A stretch of DNA of 64,000 bases. Source: Campylobacter concisus (lineage in GTDB: Bacteria; Campylobacterota; Campylobacteria; Campylobacterales; Campylobacteraceae). The stretch is from the NCBI RefSeq assembly GCF_003048905.1, contig NZ_PIRO01000001.1, positions 434,001 through 498,000 of the forward strand, in the 5' to 3' direction. The notes beneath the pieces are model-generated. The model made no database searches, was not told where the DNA came from, and saw only the letters and a program-made list of their open reading frames with translations. Positions 1 to 8,720 of this stretch are shown one piece after another. A program made the position numbers and the translations under genes. The first letter of the stretch is position 1, and every line of letters begins with the position of its first letter.

Positions 1-555
1 GCATTTAACGAAATTTGCGAGAGATTAGGTATTGCAAAAAAGATAAGTTTAGATGTTAGCTTTATTGCCCAAATAGGCGGAAATTCTTTGACTGATGAAA
101 GCTTGCAAATAAGAAAAGATGGAGTAGAAAAAGACGTACCAAATACCTATGTACCTTTTCGAAATGGCATTTTTATCTCGGTCGCTGCCGCACTTGCTGA
201 AAAAGAAAATGCACAAGCTATCTATATCGGAGTCGTAGAAGAAGATAGTTCAGGCTATCCTGACTGCAAAGAAAGCTTCATAAAAAGCATAAACGAGGCT
301 ATAAATTTAGGTACATCGCCTAGTTTTTCGTGCGAGATAATTACTCCACTTGTAAATTTAAGCAAGGCTGACATCGTAGCAAAGTCGCTTGAGCTTGGCT
401 CGCCACTAGAGCTTACTTGGAGCTGTTACGAAAGCGATGACGAGGCATGCGGACTTTGCGATAGCTGCAGGTTAAGGCTAAATGGCTTTAAAAAGGCAAA
501 CGCTACTGATAAAATCGCATATAAAAAATCAAAAATTTTCCTTATGAGCCTCTAA
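1..555 (+). CDS. queC: 7-cyano-7-deazaguanine synthase QueC (3' part)
   Basis: The reading frame is open from the first base of the window, so the true start lies to the left; what is visible is about 184 C-terminal residues. QueC is an ATP-dependent enzyme that turns 7-carboxy-7-deazaguanine into preQ0 in queuosine synthesis. Visible family marks are [10 protein letters not shown], the DSSGYPDC stretch and the C-terminal zinc-type cysteine cluster (SCYES...[11 protein letters not shown]). The N-terminal PP-loop that binds ATP is outside the window. No neighbour on the same strand is visible. A gluQ-like gene, also of the queuosine pathway, lies far away at 47.4-48.3 kb. Confidence 0.93.
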   Translation, partial: AFNEICERLGIAKKISLDVSFIAQIGGNSLTDESLQIRKDGVEKDVPNTYVPFRNGIFISVAAALAEKENAQAIYIGVVEEDSSGYPDCKESFIKSINEAINLGTSPSFSCEIITPLVNLSKADIVAKSLELGSPLELTWSCYESDDEACGLCDSCRLRLNGFKKANATDKIAYKKSKIFLMSL

Positions 556-832
556 AAATGTCTTGATTTGCTGCATTTTACTATATTTAAAAATTTTGGA
601 AATTAATATTTTTCTATTTGCCACATTTTATTAAGTAAGACCATTTAACGAATTTAAAGATATATCAACGCTTATACTCTTGCTAGCTACCAAAAACATA
701 AATTCTCAGTCAAGTTTGCCAAAATTTAATAAAGAAGATTAAAAAGTAGTTGATAAATTTAGTCAAAAACGCACCAAGCACAAGGTAAAAATTTCTAAGT
801 AAGTGGTCACCACCACAGCTTTTTAGTGATCT
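556..832. other. gene-free spacer between queC and mrdA (convergent)
   Basis: About 277 AT-rich bases between two convergent genes. Short open stretches on the plus strand are broken by TAA and TGA and I recognise nothing in them. No convincing terminator hairpin was found. Confidence 0.5.
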
Positions 833-2671
833 TTATTTTTTCTTATTGTCTTGTTTTTTATTTTGATCGCTTTGGATTTTTTCTAAATTTATATATCCCA
901 TTTCAACGAGTTTATTATAAATTTGAGCGATTTTTGGCCCAGCCGCACTTCCGCCATGGCCACCATGCTCGATAACCATTGTAATGACATATTGCGGATC
1001 TTCATAAGGCGCATATGTAGTCATCCATGCATGGGATCTTTGCAAATACGCCATATCTTCTTCTTTCATACGCTTCTTTTCGGTTTGAGAAATTCCAACG
1101 ACCTGAGCAGTACCGGTCTTTGCAGCAACTTTAACTAGGCTTCCAATAAAATGCCTATTTGCCGTACCTCTTGGGTGATTTGCCACTTCGTACATTGCAT
1201 GCCTAATGGCTGGTAACTGTGATTTTTCAAACGGCGTAAAAGCATCGTCTGTTGGTGTAAAATCAACATCCTTACCATCAATGCTCTTTAAAAAATGTGG
1301 AGTCACATTTAGCCCAGTTGCAAGGCCTGCTGTATATTTTGCCACTTGCATAGGCGTGACCAAGAAATTTCCCTGTCCGATAGAGGTGATGAGGGTCTCA
1401 CCTTGAAACCACGCTTTGCCATACTTCCTCATCTTCCACTCTCTACTTGGCAAAGTCCCCACAAACTCATTTGGCAAATCAACCTCGGTTTTTCTACCAA
1501 ATCCCATACGCTCAAGTATCGGCACAATAGCGTCGATCCCTATCTTTTGACTACCTTTATAAAAATAATCATCACAGCTCTCTCTAATTGCCGTATTCAT
1601 ATTAACATTTCCATGTCCGTGAGAGTTCCAGCAGCGAAATTTACGTCCTCCAAGCTCATACGAGCCACTACAAAAAAAGCTATCGTATTTACTCATGCCA
1701 TTATCCAAAAACGCTAGCGCCATACCCATTTTTACGACAGAACCTGGCGGATAAAGGCCGTTTATTAGCTTATTTGTAAAAGGATGATCGACGTTTTTTA
1801 CAAGCTCTTCCCATTCAGGCTGAGAAATTCCAAGTACAAATGGATTTAGATCATACTCTGGAAAGCTACCAGCAGCTATGATAGCACCGTCTTTTAGACT
1901 CATAACTATGACACTTCCTGCGTCCTTGCCAAAGACATCAGCCATAAACTGCTGAAGCTCAAGATCGACTGCAAGCTTGATATTTTGACTTTGTGGCGCT
2001 TGATAGTTTATCTGCTCGATCTCTTCATTTAAGGCATTTACCTTTATCTTTTTAAACCCTTGAATTCCTTGTAAGATCGGATTATAAAACCGCTCCACAC
2101 CACTTCTTCCGATGTAGTTTGTAAGTTTTGTCAAAGGATCATTATCTATATCTTTTTGATTTGCCCTGCCAACGTAGCCGATGATGTGAGAAGCCAGATC
2201 GTTATACGGATAGTGGCGTTTTGAAGCAGGCCTTATCTCTAAATTTTCACGCAAAGAAAGTGATGCAAAAAATGGTAAAAATTTATCATAATCAATAAAT
2301 TCGACCACATTTATAAAATCCTGGTTGTAAGCTGAGTCATTTTTTATGTATTCATTTTTAAGCTTTGTAACATTTAGATCGCTAAATAGCGAGCCAATGT
2401 AAGCTAGCTCATCATCTAAAATTTTTACCTTTTTATTAGCACTTAAGTGAGGTCTAATGGATACTGAAAAGCCAAGACGATTAACAGCCATTGGCTTATC
2501 ATGTGCGTCGAAAATAATACCCCTAACTGGCGGAATATAAATAGTCTTTATTGCGTTTTGTTCTGCAATCTCGTTGTAGTAAGTATTTGAGTTGATGCTT
2601 AGGTGATAAATTCGTCCCAAAAGTATAATCCAAAAAAGAGCGATCACACTAAAGACGATGCGCATCCTCAT
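833..2671 (-). CDS. mrdA: penicillin-binding protein 2 (rod-shape transpeptidase)
   Basis: A 612-residue class B penicillin-binding protein that cross-links peptidoglycan during cell elongation in the periplasm. One N-terminal membrane helix (about residues 5-20) is followed by the dimerisation domain (PPVRGIIFD) and the transpeptidase domain. The catalytic SxxK (GSVVKM) is near residue 311, an SCDD stretch near 367 sits at the SxN position, and KTGTAQ is near 519. Length is normal for the family. The ATG overlaps the stop of the upstream membrane protein (ATGA), so translation is probably coupled. The order mrdA, membrane protein, ysxC, lptA, lptC, kdsC matches the C. jejuni Cj0652-Cj0647 order as I recall it. 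Confidence 0.95.
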   Translation of the reverse strand: MRMRIVFSVIALFWIILLGRIYHLSINSNTYYNEIAEQNAIKTIYIPPVRGIIFDAHDKPMAVNRLGFSVSIRPHLSANKKVKILDDELAYIGSLFSDLNVTKLKNEYIKNDSAYNQDFINVVEFIDYDKFLPFFASLSLRENLEIRPASKRHYPYNDLASHIIGYVGRANQKDIDNDPLTKLTNYIGRSGVERFYNPILQGIQGFKKIKVNALNEEIEQINYQAPQSQNIKLAVDLELQQFMADVFGKDAGSVIVMSLKDGAIIAAGSFPEYDLNPFVLGISQPEWEELVKNVDHPFTNKLINGLYPPGSVVKMGMALAFLDNGMSKYDSFFCSGSYELGGRKFRCWNSHGHGNVNMNTAIRESCDDYFYKGSQKIGIDAIVPILERMGFGRKTEVDLPNEFVGTLPSREWKMRKYGKAWFQGETLITSIGQGNFLVTPMQVAKYTAGLATGLNVTPHFLKSIDGKDVDFTPTDDAFTPFEKSQLPAIRHAMYEVANHPRGTANRHFIGSLVKVAAKTGTAQVVGISQTEKKRMKEEDMAYLQRSHAWMTTYAPYEDPQYVITMVIEHGGHGGSAAGPKIAQIYNKLVEMGYINLEKIQSDQNKKQDNKKK

Positions 2672-3159
2672 AGCACTTTATCCCTAAAAAGAACGATAGC
2701 AAGGATACTTTCAAATGCTATAAAAAATAGATATTCAGACGAAAATGCTAAATTTTGCTCATTTAAAACGTAAGCAAATAGATTATTTACAAGAAATGTT
2801 AAAGTATATCCAGCTGTTACAAAGATGATAAGTAGGCAGTTTCGCCACTTCATCGTGGTATATAGCCAGTCTAAAATAAAATTATAAAAAAGCAAAAATG
2901 CAATAATCGTTGAAAAAAGATGAAATCCATGGATTTGCTCACCAAATATTATAAAAATTATCGCAAAGTACCAATTGTGCTTAAACTCGTCGTATTGCTT
3001 TTGTTTTCTTGAATACTCCAAAATCATATAAGTAAAAAAAATGCCAATGAGTGGCGGCAAAAAACCAAATTGCGTAGTTGCTATCTCATATGAGAATAAA
3101 AAAACAGCCCACCAAAATTCTTTAAAAATTTTAATATCTAAGCTGCTTATGGTTTGCAT
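2668..3159 (-). CDS. small integral membrane protein upstream of mrdA
   Basis: About 163 residues with four or five hydrophobic segments (AVFLFSYEIA, ITYM-like, WYFAIIFIIFG, FSTIIAFLLFY, LLIIFVTAGYTLTFLV, FIAFESILAIVLF). Its size, topology and position before mrdA suggest a MreD-like shape-complex membrane protein, but I see no diagnostic motif, so the name is not assigned. I chose the ATG at 3159. An upstream TTG at 3171 is possible but would overlap the ysxC 3' end. The stop overlaps the mrdA start. Confidence 0.8.
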   Translation of the reverse strand: MQTISSLDIKIFKEFWWAVFLFSYEIATTQFGFLPPLIGIFFTYMILEYSRKQKQYDEFKHNWYFAIIFIIFGEQIHGFHLFSTIIAFLLFYNFILDWLYTTMKWRNCLLIIFVTAGYTLTFLVNNLFAYVLNEQNLAFSSEYLFFIAFESILAIVLFRDKVL

Positions 3160-3160
3160 T

Positions 3161-3775
3161 TTATCTACCAAGAGCGTTATTTATGATGGCTTCTCTAGCC
3201 TTTTCGATACCACTTTTATTAAGAGTTGAGACCAAGATGCCGCTTGGATCAAATTTCATTACCGCACTCTTTTGGCTTTGATTTAGCTTATCGCTTTTTG
3301 TATATAAATTTAAAATTTTCTGATCAGCTCTTAAAAAGCTTTTTAGATAAGCATCCACATTTACGTCTATATCTAAATCAAAATGTCTAGCATCAATTAG
3401 ATGTATAAAAAGCCTTATATCGCTTCTAAATTTCAAAAACTCATCTAAATTTTTACGCCATTCATCATGCTTTGACTTTGCCACTTTTGCATAGCCAAAG
3501 CCTGGCAAATCAACCAAAATGAGCTTAAATTTATCTTTTTCTTCCTGCTCATTTTTTTGCTCACAAAACTCGGCCTCAAAAAAATTTATAAGCTGAGTTT
3601 TGCCTGGTGTCGATGAGCTTTTGGCTAGATTTTTTTGATTTACAAGTGTATTTATGAGGCTGCTTTTACCAACATTTGATCTACCCAAAAAGACAACTTC
3701 GCTTGTTACGAAGCTTGGAGCCTCTTTTATACTTGGACTTGATGTGATAAATTTAGCACTTAGTGGCCTTATCAC
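3161..3775 (-). CDS. ysxC: ribosome-biogenesis GTPase YsxC/EngB
   Basis: A 204-residue Era-like GTPase of the EngB family, needed for late large-subunit assembly. The G motifs are in order: GRSNVGKSS (P-loop, about residues 31-39), a switch-I-like STPGKTQ, DLPGFGYAK (G3) and TKSDKL (G4). Length is typical. The start is GTG, in a GTGA overlap with the lptA stop, so the gene is translated with the LPS-export genes although its function is unrelated. Confidence 0.95.
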   Translation of the reverse strand: MIRPLSAKFITSSPSIKEAPSFVTSEVVFLGRSNVGKSSLINTLVNQKNLAKSSSTPGKTQLINFFEAEFCEQKNEQEEKDKFKLILVDLPGFGYAKVAKSKHDEWRKNLDEFLKFRSDIRLFIHLIDARHFDLDIDVNVDAYLKSFLRADQKILNLYTKSDKLNQSQKSAVMKFDPSGILVSTLNKSGIEKAREAIINNALGR

Positions 3776-4248
3776 TTATCTTTTTCCTCTACCTGAAAGA
3801 TAAATTTAACAGGTTTTTTCTCATCACTGTTTACGCTATATGTGCCATCTTTTTGATTGACAACGATCTTTTCACCATAAACATTTTTATCAGTTTCTAC
3901 CTCATGCAAATAGCCATTTCCACTAACAGTATAGATCTGTTTTGCTGGCTCGTATATAAGAGTATTGCCTTTGCCGTCGTAGTGCTTATCTTTTATAAAA
4001 ATTTTAGCTCTAGCATTGCCAGTGGCTACATATTTTATAGGTTGACGTTTTTTGTCAAAATAGACAACCACTTTATCTGCCTTAAGCTCATCAAATGAAC
4101 CCTTTTTGATATTTACATTACCTATAAATTCACTAGTTTGCTTATTCTCATCTGCAAAAAAATCATTTGATGTGATTTCAACTTGCTCTGCATTTAAAAA
4201 TGTAAAACCCAATATCATCGCTAAAATCGCTGATTTTCTTCTACCCAT
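3772..4248 (-). CDS. lptA: LPS transport periplasmic protein LptA (OstA-like)
   Basis: A 158-residue OstA/LptA-family protein that bridges lipo-oligosaccharide across the periplasm. An N-terminal signal peptide (residues about 1-20, ending near LNAE) is followed by the beta-jellyroll pattern with FIGNV and ADKVVVYFDKK-like stretches. The C-terminal part is charged. The start overlaps the 3' end of lptC by 28 bases. LptA next to LptC and KdsC is the classic lps-export arrangement. Confidence 0.88.
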   Translation of the reverse strand: MGRRKSAILAMILGFTFLNAEQVEITSNDFFADENKQTSEFIGNVNIKKGSFDELKADKVVVYFDKKRQPIKYVATGNARAKIFIKDKHYDGKGNTLIYEPAKQIYTVSGNGYLHEVETDKNVYGEKIVVNQKDGTYSVNSDEKKPVKFIFQVEEKDK

Positions 4249-4760
4249 GCCCTTAACCCTTTTACCTGCATTTGTTTTTTGCCAAGATCATAGCTTCCAC
4301 TCTCACCCAGTGCCTTATCATTATTTCTTATGAGCGTGAAATTTGCTTCAGATCTTACTATTTTTGTTTTTGTTCCATATATCACTTCGTCACTTATAAA
4401 TCTCAAACTATCGTTGTTTTCATAGTTCGCATTCTTTTGAAAAATGATTTCGTCATTTTGTGAGATTGCTTTGTCTGAGCTTAGAAAATGTTTTAAATTT
4501 CCTCTTAAAATTTTTGCTTTAAAACTCAAAAATTCATCTTTATCATTGTATCTATTTAGCTCATCAGCCTCGTAGACTCCGCTTATTTTCGTGGAATTTA
4601 TCTCATAATCTATCACATCATTTATCTGCATATTTGATATCTTTGTATCGATCTTTAAAACATTTGCAAGGTATGGATCTTGAGCTGCCAAAAATATCAT
4701 CACGACACTAAAAATTGCCACGACGAAGTAGAAAATTTTTACAACCAACGCTTCGACCAC
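4221..4760 (-). CDS. lptC: LPS export protein LptC-like
   Basis: A 179-residue single-pass membrane protein: residues about 5-26 are hydrophobic, then a periplasmic LptC-type beta domain (YEINSTKISGVYEADELNRY, GESGSYD). LptC sits on the LptB2FG exporter and hands LPS to LptA. Sequence similarity across the family is low, so context (lptA downstream, kdsC upstream) carries much of the call. The start is GTG at 4760, inside the kdsC 3' end. A TTG four codons later is an alternative. Confidence 0.8.
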   Translation of the reverse strand: MVEALVVKIFYFVVAIFSVVMIFLAAQDPYLANVLKIDTKISNMQINDVIDYEINSTKISGVYEADELNRYNDKDEFLSFKAKILRGNLKHFLSSDKAISQNDEIIFQKNANYENNDSLRFISDEVIYGTKTKIVRSEANFTLIRNNDKALGESGSYDLGKKQMQVKGLRAWVEENQRF

Positions 4761-5227
4761 TCGTCATATAAATTTTCTGATTTTATAATAAGCTCGATCA
4801 TCTCTCTAACCGCGCCATTGCCACCTTTGTGCTTTAACTTTGTCTTTACGTCAAGCTCTTTTATCGCATCTTTTGGCTTAAAGCTCCAAGCAACTGCATT
4901 TAAAATTTTATAGTCATTGTAGTCATCGCCGATAGCTGCTGCGTTTTTAAAGCTAAGCCCTTCAAATTTTAATATCTCACTCGCCACTTCAAATTTATCA
5001 CCAACACCTTGATAGACGTGATTTATCTTTAGATCTTCAGCTCTTCGCTCAACGATGGCTGACTTTCTGCCAGTGATGATAGCTACTTTTTTGCCAAGTT
5101 TTAGCCAGCTTTCTATCGCGTAGCCATCTTTTACATCAAAAAATTTAAGCTCTTCACCATTTGCATTGTAGATGATCTTGCCATCAGTTAGGCACCCATC
5201 AATATCTAAAAAAATAATCTCTATCAT
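4739..5227 (-). CDS. kdsC: KDO 8-phosphate phosphatase
   Basis: A 162-residue C0-type HAD phosphatase that removes phosphate from KDO 8-P in the synthesis of the LPS inner-core sugar. Visible HAD motifs are the nucleophile loop LDIDGCLTDG (residues about 6-15), ITGRKS (motif II) and AIGDDYNDY (motif IV). Length fits KdsC. The ATG overlaps the hisB stop (ATGA). Confidence 0.93.
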   Translation of the reverse strand: MIEIIFLDIDGCLTDGKIIYNANGEELKFFDVKDGYAIESWLKLGKKVAIITGRKSAIVERRAEDLKINHVYQGVGDKFEVASEILKFEGLSFKNAAAIGDDYNDYKILNAVAWSFKPKDAIKELDVKTKLKHKGGNGAVREMIELIIKSENLYDEWSKRWL

Positions 5228-5811
5228 AAAACACCCTTTGTGCTTGGTGTGCCTATCCTTGCGTTTTTAGCAAGTGCTCTACGAAGTGCAACGGCAAATG
5301 ATTTAAACGTTGCTTCGATGATGTGGTGAGTGTTTTTACCGCGAATTTGATTTAGATGAAGCGTGATGGCTGAATTTATAGCAACTGCCCTAAAAAACTC
5401 CTCCACAAGCTCAGTGTCAAACTCGCCAACTTTGGCATTTTCATTAAAATTTTCATAGACAAGGTAGGCTCTGTTGCTAAGATCTAGCGCACAAAAAACA
5501 GCTGCCTCATCCATAACAACGCTTGCTTCGCCAAATCTCTCAACGCCACTTACAGGATACAAGGCCTCTTTTAAAAGCTGACCCAAAACTATGCCGACAT
5601 CCTCAACGCTATGATGAAAATCAACATGGGTATCGCCCTTGCATGAAATTTCAAGATCGAGCAAAGAATGCTTTGTAAAAGCTTCAAGCATATGGTCAAA
5701 AAAACCAATGCCAGTATCTATCTTTGCAACACCAGAGCCATAAATTTTAAGTTTCATTGAGATTTGTGTCTCTTTTGTATTTCTAGTTAGTTCTAAAATT
5801 TCTTCTCTCAC
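5224..5811 (-). CDS. hisB: imidazoleglycerol-phosphate dehydratase
   Basis: A 195-residue single-domain HisB, sixth step of histidine synthesis. Manganese-binding patterns are present: GFFDHMLEAFTKH, DFHHSVEDVGI and NTHHIIEATFK. Unlike enterobacterial HisB there is no phosphatase domain. The start is GTG at 5811, just after the rlpA stop with an AGAGG-like ribosome site in the rlpA end. It is a metabolic gene embedded in an envelope operon. Confidence 0.95.
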   Translation of the reverse strand: MREEILELTRNTKETQISMKLKIYGSGVAKIDTGIGFFDHMLEAFTKHSLLDLEISCKGDTHVDFHHSVEDVGIVLGQLLKEALYPVSGVERFGEASVVMDEAAVFCALDLSNRAYLVYENFNENAKVGEFDTELVEEFFRAVAINSAITLHLNQIRGKNTHHIIEATFKSFAVALRRALAKNARIGTPSTKGVL

Positions 5812-5814
5812 GCC

Positions 5815-6687
5815 CTAACCTCTTACTATAAATGCACCTTGGAATTTACCGCTTCTTGCATAATCCCTGGCCTCGTCCTCACTTCTAAAGCCATTTAAAA
5901 ATACTCTATAAATGGTAGATCCATCTATAGTAAATGTCTTAACTACCGACTTATAGCCATCTATGCTTTGATGCTCTCTTTGATATCTGTTTGCGCCCTC
6001 AAGGTTTTTAAATGAGCCAATTTGCACCATAAAATCTCCACCTACGACTCGTTGCTCTGACGAAATAATAATGCCTCCAGTTGGAGCTGTTGGAGAGACT
6101 GGATTTGGCACTTTTATGCCAGTACTTGTTGGTTTTGCTTGAGTATTAATGCTTGCAACAGCATTTATATCTTCATTAAAGCCTATGACTTCCATACTGA
6201 CTGGAGCTGTGCCTGTACCGATAATATCAAGTTTAGTTGCAGCCGCCTTTGAAAGGTCTAAAACTCTATCAGCCACAAAAGGTCCACGATCATTTACGCG
6301 AACAATGACGCTTTTTTGATTTCTTAAATTTGTTACTTTAAGGATCGTATTCATCGGCAAAGTTTTGTGTGCTGCAGTCATGTTGTACATATTATAGATT
6401 TCGCCGTTTGAGGTTGTTTTGCCATGAAAATTTGGACCATACCAGCTTGCCGTACCACTTGCCTTATCACCAACGCTTACAACGGTTGGGTAGTATGTTT
6501 TGCCATTTATCGTGTAAGGCCTCATTGTTGCTTTTTGGATAGAAGCTGAGTTATTGCCCTTTACATTAGTTGGGCCACTTGGTGTAAATGGTGCCCCATT
6601 CCAAGAGCAACCAGTAACTAGAAGAGTAAAACTTAGTCCTATATAAAATTTTAGGCTCTTATGGTATGACAATATTTGCTCCAACAT
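5815..6687 (-). CDS. rlpA: RlpA-like septal lipoprotein (DPBB plus SPOR)
   Basis: A 290-residue lipoprotein with a lipobox LVTGC near residues 23-27. The double-psi beta-barrel follows (SGTASWYGPNFHGKTT, VRVNDRGPF, about residues 75-170), then a proline/threonine-rich linker and a C-terminal SPOR domain (FMVQIGSFKN, about 219-290) that binds denuded glycan strands. RlpA proteins are lytic transglycosylases acting at septa. The stated ATG lies 28 bases inside mltD. A TTG at 6672, preceded by GGAG at good spacing, is an equally plausible start and gives a more usual signal peptide. Confidence 0.88.
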   Translation of the reverse strand: MLEQILSYHKSLKFYIGLSFTLLVTGCSWNGAPFTPSGPTNVKGNNSASIQKATMRPYTINGKTYYPTVVSVGDKASGTASWYGPNFHGKTTSNGEIYNMYNMTAAHKTLPMNTILKVTNLRNQKSVIVRVNDRGPFVADRVLDLSKAAATKLDIIGTGTAPVSMEVIGFNEDINAVASINTQAKPTSTGIKVPNPVSPTAPTGGIIISSEQRVVGGDFMVQIGSFKNLEGANRYQREHQSIDGYKSVVKTFTIDGSTIYRVFLNGFRSEDEARDYARSGKFQGAFIVRG

Positions 6688-7870
6688 TTAAATTTGAACT
6701 AGCAAAAGAATTTGCATCTTTTAAATCTTTTTCGCTCACATTAAATTTCTTAGATAAAGAAGCTATCGTATCACCAGTTTGGACTATATAGTTTTGAGAT
6801 TTATTTTGTGCGGAAAATGGAATAATTAGTTTTTGATTATAGCTTACGGCATTTGTGCTAAGCTCGTTGTAGTCTTTGATCGCTCTATGGCTAACACCTG
6901 TTTTTTTAGAGATAGAAAGTAGTGTTTCGCCTTTTTTTACGACATAGGCATAAAAATTATTTTTACCATTAAATGGCTTGAAATTTTCTGCAAAAAGTTG
7001 TTTTTTGTTTTCAGGGATATAAACATAATAATCTTTTAGAGTTGGTGGAGTAAATACAAATTTTAAATGCGGGTTGTTATTTTTCATCTTTTTTGTACTA
7101 AGACCGATACTATCGCCTATTTGAGCCAAATTTGTACCGCCTGGAACTTTTACTTTTACAAGCTTAAGGCCACCATTTATGTTTAATAAAGATGAATCCT
7201 TAGACATTAAGAAGTCCGCGTCTTTTGCGGTATATGCTGCTCTTAAAATTTTAATAACAAAATTTCTAGTTTCGGCTGGAAGGTATTTTTTCTCCGCGTC
7301 AAGAAGCGTTACAAGGTCATCTGTACCAGCTTTTTGTATAGCTCTTTTTAACGCACCATCGCCGCAGTTATAGGCCATAGCTGCTAGATACCATTTGCCA
7401 AATTGATTTTTAAGCGACTTTAGATAATTTGTTGCTGCAATAGTAGACTCTACGGGATCTTTTCTCTCATCTACATATTGACCCACTTTTAAACCATGAA
7501 GTCTAGCCGTTTGCTCCATAAACTGCCACATGCCAGTAGCTTTTGCATTTGAGACTGTGTGATTTGAAAAGCCTGATTCTATCATAGCTAGATAAAAGAA
7601 TGACTCAGGTACGCCTGATTTTTTGATCTGATCTTTTACCATTGGTATATACATATAACCATTTTTTAGAGCTTCTGTAAATGTTTCAAGTTGTGATTGT
7701 TTGATACCTTGTCTCATCTTTGCATAGTGAGAAGTCTTCATAAAGCTAGCATCAATGTCCAGCTCTTTTAAAATTTTTACCTGAGTATCGTATGAGCTTT
7801 TTTCAGGTGTATTTGCTAGTAGCAAGGTACTACATGCAAACATTAAAAATATTTTAAGCATTGCTTTCAT
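6659..7870 (-). CDS. mltD: membrane-bound lytic murein transglycosylase D-like, with LysM repeats
   Basis: A protein of about 403 residues: signal peptide (FLMFACSTLLLAN), an SLT goose-lysozyme-like domain with the catalytic-Glu stretch AMIESGFSNHT and the motifs ATGMWQFM and AAMAYNCGDGAL, then at least two C-terminal LysM repeats (YVVKKGETLLSISKK, YIVQTGDTIASLSKK). It cleaves peptidoglycan glycan strands. I chose the ATG at 7870 because an AAGGAT ribosome site lies just upstream. The ATG at 7891 would leave that site inside the gene. Its partner rlpA overlaps the 3' end. Confidence 0.92.
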   Translation of the reverse strand: MKAMLKIFLMFACSTLLLANTPEKSSYDTQVKILKELDIDASFMKTSHYAKMRQGIKQSQLETFTEALKNGYMYIPMVKDQIKKSGVPESFFYLAMIESGFSNHTVSNAKATGMWQFMEQTARLHGLKVGQYVDERKDPVESTIAATNYLKSLKNQFGKWYLAAMAYNCGDGALKRAIQKAGTDDLVTLLDAEKKYLPAETRNFVIKILRAAYTAKDADFLMSKDSSLLNINGGLKLVKVKVPGGTNLAQIGDSIGLSTKKMKNNNPHLKFVFTPPTLKDYYVYIPENKKQLFAENFKPFNGKNNFYAYVVKKGETLLSISKKTGVSHRAIKDYNELSTNAVSYNQKLIIPFSAQNKSQNYIVQTGDTIASLSKKFNVSEKDLKDANSFASSNLNVGANIVIP

Positions 7871-7934
7871 TTCTATCCTTTTTCGTGTCAAAACTTAAGA
7901 TGCTAGCATCTTAAACAAGTGCAACGCTCAAAAT

Positions 7935-8720
7935 TTAAGCAAAGCACTTAAACAACCTTTTGGCATTATTTGAAGTTTTTTCACAAACAACTTCAAACTC
8001 AAGGTTTAAAATTTCAGCTATCTTTTTAGCAACAAATGTCGTAAACGCCGGCTCATTTCTCTTGCCGCGATTTGGTTCTGGCGTGAGATAAGGAGCGTCA
8101 GTTTCAATAACTATCCTATCAAATGGGATTTTTGGCAAAATTTCGACTAAATTTTTAGCATTTTTAAATGTTAAAACACCGCCTATACCAAAGTAAAAAT
8201 TCCCAAATTTACAAAGCTCTAAAAGAAGTGGCGAAGCATTATAACAATGCAAAATCGCTCCAGCTTCAAGCTTTGGTGCATACTCTTTTAAGATACTAAA
8301 AGAGTCCTCATTAGCCTCCCTAATGTGAAGAATAACGGGTTTTTTTAACTCAACAGCTAAATCAAGTTGAGCTAAAAAAATACGTTTTTGATCCTCTTTT
8401 TCTTTTATCTTTTCATTTTCATCTTTTGGTAAGCGAAAGTAGTCAAGACCGCATTCGCCAATCGCCACACACTTTTCATCTTTAGCAAAATTTCTTAAAA
8501 GTTCAATGCTAAAACTCTCTTTATCATATGGATGAACTCCAGCAGCAAAGAAAATATCGCTGTTTTCGTGCGATATTTTAACTGCTTTTGGTAAATCATT
8601 GATATCAGCCCCTGGGATAATAAAGCCTTTTAGCCCTAAATTTCTAGCTTCATCTAAAATTTTATCAAGGTCAGGATCGTAAATTTTACTATCCAAATGA
8701 CAATGCGTATCTATAATCAT
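7935..8720 (-). CDS. tatD: TatD-family metal-dependent deoxyribonuclease
   Basis: A 261-residue amidohydrolase-fold hydrolase. Metal ligands are visible in order: DTHCHLD at the N-terminus, GECGLDYFR, HIREA, HCYNAS and ETDAPYLTP. Family members are 3'-5' DNases or D-aminoacyl hydrolases, so the exact substrate is uncertain. The start overlaps the cbrR stop by 4 bases. Nothing is odd about length or composition. Confidence 0.93.
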   Translation of the reverse strand: MIIDTHCHLDSKIYDPDLDKILDEARNLGLKGFIIPGADINDLPKAVKISHENSDIFFAAGVHPYDKESFSIELLRNFAKDEKCVAIGECGLDYFRLPKDENEKIKEKEDQKRIFLAQLDLAVELKKPVILHIREANEDSFSILKEYAPKLEAGAILHCYNASPLLLELCKFGNFYFGIGGVLTFKNAKNLVEILPKIPFDRIVIETDAPYLTPEPNRGKRNEPAFTTFVAKKIAEILNLEFEVVCEKTSNNAKRLFKCFA